Below, in pieces: positions 1 to 5,338 of a DNA stretch of 5,338 nucleotides (positions are counted from its first letter, which is position 1; each line of letters starts with the position of its first letter). The notes beneath the pieces were generated by a model. It saw nothing but the letters and a program-made list of their open reading frames with translations. It made no database searches and was not told the origin of the DNA. The stretch comes from QHWK01 sp035315685. Its GTDB lineage: Bacteria; Acidobacteriota; Vicinamibacteria; Vicinamibacterales; CAVVIG01. The position numbers and the translations under genes were made by a program. Where the stretch lies: NCBI GenBank assembly GCA_035315685.1, contig DATFXR010000140.1:1-5338 (forward strand), read 5' to 3'.

Positions 1-1042
<1,042 letters not shown>

Positions 1043-1048
1043 CGTGGT

Positions 1049-1052
1049 CCTC
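1049..1052 (-). promoter_or_regulatory. Ribosome binding site of the oxidoreductase gene
   Basis: GAGG lies 6 bases before the ATG at 1042 on the minus strand and supports that start, which also retains the whole Tat signal. It is the only clear Shine-Dalgarno sequence among the gene starts seen here. It lies a few bases downstream of a palindromic repeat, so folding of that repeat could affect access to it. Confidence 0.6.
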
Positions 1053-1081
1053 ACGGTCCGGCTGAAGCCGGACACTACCGT
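1053..1081. repeat. REP-like palindromic intergenic element
   Basis: A perfect 7-base stem, GTCCGGC (1056-1062) and GCCGGAC (1067-1073), encloses the loop TGAA. An alternative outer pairing, ACGGT (1053-1057) with ACCGT (1077-1081), can bracket a shorter CCGGC/GCCGG core. The element fills much of the 52-base gap between the DUF1080 stop and the oxidoreductase start. No T-tract follows on either strand, so it is a poor intrinsic terminator. From memory, very similar palindromes are scattered between genes in Vicinamibacteria-type acidobacterial genomes and turn up translated as VRLKPDTT or GPAEAGHY in spurious proteins; both peptides are encoded in plus-strand frames here. I could not verify the copy number. 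Confidence 0.7.
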
Positions 1082-1094
1082 TGCGAAAGCGCGC

Positions 1095-1802
1095 TTACGA
1101 CAGCGAGCGGATGCGGATATTCCGAAATGCGAGCGTGCCAGCGTGATCGCCCTGCACGCCGATGTGACCGCGCTTCGCCCGGCCGAACTTCGGCCATGCG
1201 TTGAACTTCGTCGCTGCCACCTTCGCTTTCCAGTCAGGACTCCACAGCTCGTAGTCGACGACCTTGGTGTCGTTCAACCAGTGCTCCACGTGCGCGCCGT
1301 TGGCGATGATACGCGTCTTGTTCCACTCGCCGACCGGGTTCAGATGGCCGGGCGGCGAAGGGTAGAGCCCGTAGTTCGCACCGGCGCAGGTGAGCCGCGT
1401 CTTGTTGTCTTCAGCCTCGTCGTCGTCGAGCAGCTGGTATTCCGGACCGGTGGTGTAGATCCGATCGTCGTTCGGTCGTCCTTTGAAATCCGGATCCTCG
1501 ATGCCGCGATAAAAGATGCCGCTGTTGCCCGCCCGTCCGATCTTCCATTCGAGCTCCAGCTCGAAGTCGCCGAATTCAGCCTTCGTGATCAGATCGCCGA
1601 CGTGCCCGTCCTTCGTCAGGGCGTCGCCGACGATCTTCCATCCGTCCGGCACCCTCGGACTTTTGTAGCCGCGCCACGCGTCGAGCGAGGTCCCGTCGAA
1701 GAGCGCCCGCCACGTACCGGGCGCGGCTGCCCGAGGTACCGACATGAGGAGCGCACAAGTCCAGCTGACAGCGGCGAAGCGCAGGGCGGCCCGAATGCTC
1801 AT
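1095..1802 (-). CDS. Secreted DUF1080 / 3-keto-disaccharide hydrolase family protein
   Basis: A complete 235-residue protein, ATG at 1802 to TAA at 1095. Residues 1-27 are a Sec-type signal peptide (Arg near the N-terminus, hydrophobic core, Ala-Ala-Ala before Pro28), so it is placed in the periplasm or outside. The rest is one concanavalin-like beta-sandwich domain of the DUF1080 family (now named 3-keto-disaccharide hydrolase). Visible landmarks are LFDGTSLDAWRG (34-45), FELELEWKI (80-88) followed by NSGIFYRG (93-100), GPEYQLLDD (119-127), GEWNKTRIIANG (158-169) with VEHWLND (172-178), and GHIGVQGD (212-219) with FRNIRIR (226-232). Family members cleave glycosides that carry a 3-keto group, and genes for Gfo/Idh/MocA oxidoreductases are frequent neighbours, as here. 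It starts 10 bases after the membrane gene's stop, which argues for co-transcription. The true substrate is not visible from sequence. Confidence 0.94.
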   Translation of the reverse strand: MSIRAALRFAAVSWTCALLMSVPRAAAPGTWRALFDGTSLDAWRGYKSPRVPDGWKIVGDALTKDGHVGDLITKAEFGDFELELEWKIGRAGNSGIFYRGIEDPDFKGRPNDDRIYTTGPEYQLLDDDEAEDNKTRLTCAGANYGLYPSPPGHLNPVGEWNKTRIIANGAHVEHWLNDTKVVDYELWSPDWKAKVAATKFNAWPKFGRAKRGHIGVQGDHAGTLAFRNIRIRSLS

Positions 1803-1811
1803 GTTCCGAAG

Positions 1812-1817
1812 ATTATG
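1812..1817 (-). promoter_or_regulatory. Possible -10 element for the DUF1080 gene, overlapping the upstream stop codon
   Basis: CATAAT on the minus strand matches TATAAT at five of six bases and ends 9 bases before the ATG at 1802. It contains the TAA stop codon of the membrane gene (1815-1813). No good -35 hexamer is seen 16 to 18 bases further upstream and no strong Shine-Dalgarno sequence precedes the ATG. If active, it would give a leaderless or nearly leaderless internal transcript; it may also be chance. Confidence 0.35.
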
Positions 1818-3840
1818 CGACTTTCGCGACCGCGGATCTACGCGTAACGACGGCCGCCGCGTAGCAGACGGCGACCAGCAGCAGCAGGAACCGATAGCCG
1901 GCCAGGAGCGACAGGTACTCGCCGACGCCGCCGACGATCGCGCCGATCAGATTGGCGCCGAAGTCAGTCGCCGCTGACGAGGATTCCCTGAAGCTGGCGC
2001 TGAACAGCAGGCCGGCACAGAACACCGGGCTGAAAACGAGCACGCCGTAGAACAGCGACTCCAGCGCGCGGCTCTCGAACGTCACCCGCCCGACCGGCAC
2101 CAGGAAGTTCACCGCGACGAGCGCGATGAGCGCCGCGAAGACGACGCCCCGCCGGAGGTCGATGCGGCTGGCCACGAGCGCGCTCGCCAGTGCCATTGCG
2201 AGGACCGACGCGATCGCCAGCGCTGCCGACGACCAGGTCGATCCCCACAGCAGCGCGAACTGCACGATCGATTTCGTCTCGAGCAGCATGAAACCGGCGC
2301 CGAGGAAGAAGAAGTGCCATGACCATCCGCCACCGCCGGCGGCGGCGCGCGCCAGCGCGATGGCGGCCGCCGAGATCGCCAGCACAATCGCCAGTGCGGC
2401 GACGTAGTGGCGCGGCAGTTCGGGCGCTCGCATGTAGAGAAACGGCCAGTCGTCGGTGGCGGCGACGACGCTGGGGTCGCGCGCGAGCGGGTGCGCCGGA
2501 CTGGGCGTGTGCGGTTGACCGTAGGCCATCACGTCACGCGGAAGCGGCGGCGGCGCATGGAGCCGCGCGACGCGCGGCCCTGCGAGGATGACGCCGAGAT
2601 AGGCGCGGTCCTGATGGACGTGCGCGAGCGATTCGCCTCCGAAAACACCGGCGATCGTGTTGGCGAGTCGATCGACCAGCCACTTTTCGCGGAAGTAGTT
2701 ATAGACCGCCATCACGCCGCCGGGCGACAACCGATCGCGTACCGCTTCGAACGATTCGCGCGTGAACATGTAGCTCTCGAGCCGCACGCCGGAGAAGCTC
2801 GATTGCACGGTCAGCGAGTCGATCAGCGCGAACACGATCAGGTCGTAGCGTTTGGTGGTCGTCCGCAGATAGTGCCGCGCATCGTCGTTGATGATCGTCA
2901 CCCGCGGATCGCGGTACGGGTGATCGGGATGCCGCTCGGCGCCGAGCCGCAGGATCACCGGATCGATGTCGACCGCATCGACGTGCTTCGCGCCATGCTT
3001 CAGCGCCGCGGCGACGTCGGTGCCGCTGCCGGCGCCGAGGATCAGGACGTTGTCGAAGGTGTCGCCGAACACGTCGTACGGCCACTGATAGAAATACTCC
3101 TTGAACTCGACCGGCGCCATCGACTGATGGAAGATGTGATTCACCTCGATCACCGTTTCGCTGTGATCCTGGAAGAGCGTGATGCGGTAGTACGGCGACC
3201 ACAGGCTGCCGGCTTCCATGCGATGCACGACGACGAGCGAGGCGGCGAGGAGCGCGATGTTGAGCATGGCGAGCGGCAGTCGCACGTCGAGCCCGGGGAA
3301 GGAACGCACGTCGACCACGAGCGGCAGCGCCGCAGCGGCCGCGACCCCGAACCACGCGAGTGGCGGCAGCTGCAGCCAGGAGACGACGGCGAATGCCGCA
3401 ACCCCGGCCAGGCTGCCGAGCAGGTTGATCACGTATGCGCGGAGCGGCGCGTGCTTCGTCAGTTCCTCGCCCATCCGATTCGCGACCGTGACGAACAGCG
3501 CGGCCACCGCCGTGAAGAGCAGCGGCAGCAGCAGCGTGCTCTCCACCGGGACGACCGGCGCCGACGTTCCACTCGTGAAGTAGATCGTCGACGCGCTCGG
3601 GACCGCGACCTCGAGGCGGAGCCGATCGACGGCAAGAATCACGGCCAATTGAATCAGCGGAAACCACCCGATGAGATTCCGCCGGCGCGTTGCCAGCAGG
3701 CAGCCGATCCCGATGCCGAGGAAGCTCGCAAGCAGGATGAAGTTCGAGAAATAGGCGAGCAGACGCACGTACGCCGGCATCCACCGGATGACGGCGGTCT
3801 CGAGAAAGAGAACCAGAAAGGACGCGATGAAGAGAAGCAT
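1813..3840 (-). CDS. Multi-pass membrane protein with a central spermidine-synthase-like (SAM-type Rossmann) domain
   Basis: A complete 675-residue protein. ATG at 3840 is the first possible start, since an in-frame TAA lies at 3852-3850. Six or seven hydrophobic helices (about residues 2-206) precede a soluble domain (about 207-475) and six or seven more helices (about 476-667). The soluble part resembles polyamine aminopropyltransferases: VLILGAGSGTD (265-275) is the nucleotide-binding loop, AVDIDP (289-294) the acidic end of beta-2, and NDDARHYL (318-325) the adenine-side motif. TDDWPFLYM (462-470), before the second membrane block, is a landmark I recall from membrane-embedded spermidine-synthase-like proteins. 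The SpeE signature DSxDP is replaced by ALIDS (338-342), losing the first Asp, and the usual YHE substrate motif is not apparent, so it is probably not a true spermidine synthase. Reaction and partners are unknown. It heads the minus-strand gene group and diverges from the serine hydrolase gene. Confidence 0.9.
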   Translation of the reverse strand: MLLFIASFLVLFLETAVIRWMPAYVRLLAYFSNFILLASFLGIGIGCLLATRRRNLIGWFPLIQLAVILAVDRLRLEVAVPSASTIYFTSGTSAPVVPVESTLLLPLLFTAVAALFVTVANRMGEELTKHAPLRAYVINLLGSLAGVAAFAVVSWLQLPPLAWFGVAAAAALPLVVDVRSFPGLDVRLPLAMLNIALLAASLVVVHRMEAGSLWSPYYRITLFQDHSETVIEVNHIFHQSMAPVEFKEYFYQWPYDVFGDTFDNVLILGAGSGTDVAAALKHGAKHVDAVDIDPVILRLGAERHPDHPYRDPRVTIINDDARHYLRTTTKRYDLIVFALIDSLTVQSSFSGVRLESYMFTRESFEAVRDRLSPGGVMAVYNYFREKWLVDRLANTIAGVFGGESLAHVHQDRAYLGVILAGPRVARLHAPPPLPRDVMAYGQPHTPSPAHPLARDPSVVAATDDWPFLYMRAPELPRHYVAALAIVLAISAAAIALARAAAGGGGWSWHFFFLGAGFMLLETKSIVQFALLWGSTWSSAALAIASVLAMALASALVASRIDLRRGVVFAALIALVAVNFLVPVGRVTFESRALESLFYGVLVFSPVFCAGLLFSASFRESSSAATDFGANLIGAIVGGVGEYLSLLAGYRFLLLLVAVCYAAAVVTRRSAVAKVA

Positions 3841-3848
3841 GGCGGACG

Positions 3849-3854
3849 ATTATT
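3849..3854 (-). promoter_or_regulatory. Possible -10 element for the membrane protein gene (leaderless start)
   Basis: AATAAT on the minus strand matches TATAAT at five of six bases and lies 8 bases before the ATG at 3840. Transcription starting 6 to 8 bases downstream would begin at or next to the ATG, and no Shine-Dalgarno sequence is present. The -35 region would fall close to, or just inside, the start of the divergent serine hydrolase gene, and I see no clear TTGACA match there. Confidence 0.45.
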
Positions 3855-3856
3855 GC

Positions 3857-3862
3857 TAGAAT
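3857..3862 (+). promoter_or_regulatory. Possible -10 element for the serine hydrolase gene (leaderless start)
   Basis: TAGAAT on the plus strand matches TATAAT at five of six bases and lies 8 bases before the ATG at 3871, so the transcript would begin at or next to the start codon. There is no Shine-Dalgarno sequence. The expected -35 position falls around the first codon of the divergent membrane gene and shows no good match. It is separated by two bases from the oppositely oriented -10-like element of that gene. Confidence 0.45.
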
Positions 3863-3870
3863 CGCGCGCT

Positions 3871-5130
3871 ATGACGAATCTGACCCGCCGGCTCGCTCCG
3901 CGCGCCATCGTCGCTGCCTGCGTCGTCGCGGCCATCGTCGTCGCTGCGCGGCAACCGCACGCCGCCGGCACGCCGTCCCTGTCACCGGCCGGCGAAGAAG
4001 CGATCGGCGCGCTGCTGCGGCAGAAAGTGGCCGAAGACATACCGGCAATCGCCGTCGTCGTCGTCAACGCCCGGCAGCAGCTGCTGATCGATGCGGCCGG
4101 ACAGCGTGACGTCGCCGCGCACGCTGCGCTCGCAACCGACGCGATCTTCCGCATCGCGTCGATGACCAAGCCGGTCACATCGCTGGCGGTGATGATGCTG
4201 GTCGAACAGGGCCGGCTGCGGGTCGACGATCCGGTCGCGAAGTACCTGCCCGAGTTCGAGCGGGTCCGCGTGCTGACGTCGTTCAACGAGGCCGACGGGA
4301 CGTTCGAATCGCGCGCGCCGGCACGACCGATCACGATCCGGCATCTGCTGACGCACACGTCCGGCATCGCCTATCCGTTCGTCGACGCCCGGATCGCGAA
4401 GATCGACGACGGGAAGAGGGCCAGGGTCGAGATTCCGCTGCTGCACGATCCGGGCGAGCGATTCACCTACGGTCCCAGCACCGCGGTGCTCGGCCTGGTG
4501 GTCCAAAAGGTCAGCGGACGCCGGCTCGACGAATTCCTGAAGGAGCGCATCTTCGATCCGCTTGGAATGGCGGACACGTCTTACGCGGTTCCGGCAGACA
4601 AACACGACCGCGTCGTGACGCTACACGCGCGCAGCGGAGCCGACCTCAACGAGCGCGCCAACCCGGCGACGATTGCGTCCAATGTCGCCGGCGACGGCGG
4701 CCTGCTCTCCACCGCCGCCGACTATGGCCGCTTCATGCAGCTGTTCCTGAACGGCGGTCGCGCCGGCACCACGCGCCTGGTGTCCGAGTCGACGATCCGG
4801 CAGATGCTGTCGAATCAGATCGGCCGAGTCGTCGTCGAACAGCAGCCGTCGGTCGATCTGGCGCGCGCGAAGCCGTTTCCGTTCGGCGGCGGCAAGGACG
4901 CTTTCGGGTTCGGATTCCAGATCGAGGCGGCACCGGCGACCGGCGGGCTGCGCAGCGTCGGCAGCGCGAGCTGGGGTGGCATCAACAACACGCATTTCTG
5001 GATCGATCCGCGCAAACAGATCGCCGCGGCCGTGCTGATGCAACTGCTGCCCTACTACGACGAGACGGCGATTGACGTCCTTCGATCGGTCGAGCGCCTC
5101 GTCTATCAGAACCTCCGCACATCGTCTTAG
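3871..5130 (+). CDS. Exported serine hydrolase of the class C beta-lactamase / esterase fold (peptidase S12-like)
   Basis: A 419-residue protein with an N-terminal signal peptide (TRR near the start, hydrophobic residues 12-26, probable cleavage after Ala-Ala at 31-32), so it acts in the envelope. The catalytic SxxK motif is SMTK (97-100), with Ser97 the nucleophile and Lys100 the helper base. The second motif is Tyr200 in FTYGPS (198-203), in place of the YxN of beta-lactamases. The third is SWGG (367-370), in the slot of KTG, followed by FWIDP (376-380). HLLTHTSGI (158-166) and NVAGDGGLLST (271-281) are further family landmarks. The YxxS and WGG variants are usual in esterase-like or peptidase-like members rather than true beta-lactamases; the substrate is unknown. 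The frame is open far upstream, but that part is antisense to the membrane gene; ATG 3871 is chosen because it gives the signal peptide and follows a -10-like hexamer. It ends four bases before a long inverted repeat. Confidence 0.94.
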   Translation: MTNLTRRLAPRAIVAACVVAAIVVAARQPHAAGTPSLSPAGEEAIGALLRQKVAEDIPAIAVVVVNARQQLLIDAAGQRDVAAHAALATDAIFRIASMTKPVTSLAVMMLVEQGRLRVDDPVAKYLPEFERVRVLTSFNEADGTFESRAPARPITIRHLLTHTSGIAYPFVDARIAKIDDGKRARVEIPLLHDPGERFTYGPSTAVLGLVVQKVSGRRLDEFLKERIFDPLGMADTSYAVPADKHDRVVTLHARSGADLNERANPATIASNVAGDGGLLSTAADYGRFMQLFLNGGRAGTTRLVSESTIRQMLSNQIGRVVVEQQPSVDLARAKPFPFGGGKDAFGFGFQIEAAPATGGLRSVGSASWGGINNTHFWIDPRKQIAAAVLMQLLPYYDETAIDVLRSVERLVYQNLRTSS

Positions 5131-5134
5131 CGAA

Positions 5135-5205
5135 GGCCGGGGCTGGGGGCCAGGGGCTGGTTGCGATCGAGCATGACGGCTAGCCCCAAGCCCCGAGCCC
5201 TGGCC
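5135..5205. repeat. Long imperfect inverted repeat of heptamer units between convergent genes, possible bidirectional terminator
   Basis: The arm 5135-5160 is the reverse complement of 5180-5205 at 21 of 26 positions, around a 19-base loop (5161-5179). Each arm is itself built of degenerate heptamers: TAGCCCC, AAGCCCC and GAGCCCT run from 5181 to 5201, and the left arm read on the minus strand gives CCAGCCC, CTGGCCC and CCAGCCC. It begins 4 bases after the serine hydrolase stop and ends 26 bases before the stop of the converging minus-strand gene, so a very stable hairpin would form at the 3' end of either transcript. There is no T-tract, so classical intrinsic termination is uncertain. It may instead be a copy of a dispersed GC-rich repeat. 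Confidence 0.75.
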
Positions 5206-5231
5206 CGTCCGGTGTTCGTCTTTACGCGGAC

Positions 5232-5338
5232 TCACGTCCGGCGCGCGCGGACGACCGGATCGGGATCGTGAACTGTCAGCGCGACGACGCGATCGCCGTC
5301 GCGCTCGAATCGGATCGTCGTTCCGGGGCCGCCGGCGG
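5232..5338 (-). CDS. C-terminal fragment of an unidentified protein, rest beyond the window
   Basis: An open minus-strand frame enters from the right edge and ends at TGA (5234-5232), giving 34 residues. The readable part, IRFERDGDRVVALTVHDPD (8-26) and then VVRARRT, has alternating hydrophobic and charged residues and a 'FxRDGxRVxxLTV' pattern. Such a pattern is common in small C-terminal beta domains of exported enzymes, for example the DUF3471-type tail of beta-lactamase-fold serine hydrolases. That resemblance is only suggestive: the fragment is too short to assign a family. It is preferred over the other frames because it reads as a plausible beta-strand tail and because the inverted repeat lies neatly between its stop and that of the serine hydrolase. 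Its start and any signal peptide are outside the window. Confidence 0.5.
   Translation of the reverse strand, partial: AGGPGTTIRFERDGDRVVALTVHDPDPVVRARRT

Noticed and set aside
2325..2355. A GC-rich run of CCGCCGCC-type triplets that looks like a simple repeat.
   Set aside because: It encodes the short Ala/Gly-rich linker (about residues 496-505) within the membrane protein and shows no copies or structure beyond what that composition explains.
2699..3784. A 361-codon minus-strand open frame overlapping the membrane protein in another frame.
   Set aside because: It is a same-strand shadow of the membrane gene, with an Arg/Ala/Gly-rich translation and no domain.
1813..3840. Annotation of the membrane protein as a true spermidine synthase (SpeE).
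   Set aside because: The DSxDP and YHE active-site motifs are not preserved, the protein has two large membrane blocks, and no polyamine gene such as an SAM decarboxylase is next to it.
2407..3870. A long plus-strand open frame upstream of and in frame with the serine hydrolase, which would extend it to 907 residues.
   Set aside because: It is entirely antisense to the convincing membrane-protein gene, its translation is Arg/Asp/Glu/His-rich low-complexity sequence typical of GC-rich shadow frames, and it would bury the signal peptide of the serine hydrolase. The real start is at 3871.
3871..5130. Annotation of the serine hydrolase as an antibiotic-resistance beta-lactamase.
   Set aside because: The motifs in the YxN and KTG slots are YGPS and SWGG, as in esterase-like or peptidase-like family members, and nothing nearby suggests a resistance context.
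4621..5235. A 204-codon minus-strand open frame opposite the serine hydrolase, running into the inverted repeat.
   Set aside because: It is antisense to the C-terminal, well-conserved part of the serine hydrolase and would begin inside another gene's 3' end. The 105-base minus-strand frame ending at 5232 is the better candidate for the gene at the right edge.

Overview
This is a GC-rich bacterial window that reads like an Acidobacteriota chromosome, most likely of the Vicinamibacteria type. The assignment is an inference. It rests on the pairing of a Tat-exported Gfo/Idh/MocA oxidoreductase with a DUF1080 (3-keto-disaccharide hydrolase family) protein, on the style of the beta-lactamase-fold serine hydrolase, and on an intergenic palindrome that resembles a dispersed repeat I recall from that group. 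Planctomycetes or Verrucomicrobia cannot be excluded from gene content alone.

Layout, left to right. Three genes run leftward on the minus strand in the order 3840 to 1813 (large membrane protein with a central spermidine-synthase-like domain), 1802 to 1095 (secreted DUF1080 protein) and 1042 to 1 (Tat-exported oxidoreductase, whose C-terminus lies beyond the window). The gaps between them are only 10 and 52 bases, so they look like one transcription unit. A palindromic repeat sits in the second gap, just upstream of the oxidoreductase ribosome binding site. A serine hydrolase of the class C beta-lactamase/esterase fold (3871 to 5130) runs rightward and diverges from the membrane gene across only 30 bases. 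At the right edge the last 34 codons of another minus-strand gene (5338 to 5232) converge on the serine hydrolase, and a long imperfect inverted repeat made of heptamer units fills most of the gap between them.

How the genes may work together. The oxidoreductase and the DUF1080 protein are both predicted to act outside the cytoplasm. They fit the known logic in which an oxidoreductase makes a 3-keto sugar in a glycoside and a DUF1080 enzyme then cleaves the weakened glycosidic bond. The membrane protein has a Rossmann nucleotide-binding core like polyamine aminopropyltransferases but lacks several of their active-site residues, so its reaction is open. The serine hydrolase is a probable envelope hydrolase of unknown substrate.

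Three of the four visible gene starts have a TATAAT-like hexamer 8 to 9 bases before the ATG and no clear Shine-Dalgarno sequence, which suggests leaderless transcripts. The oxidoreductase start has a normal GAGG site instead. I see no tRNA, rRNA, CRISPR array, insertion sequence or defence system.
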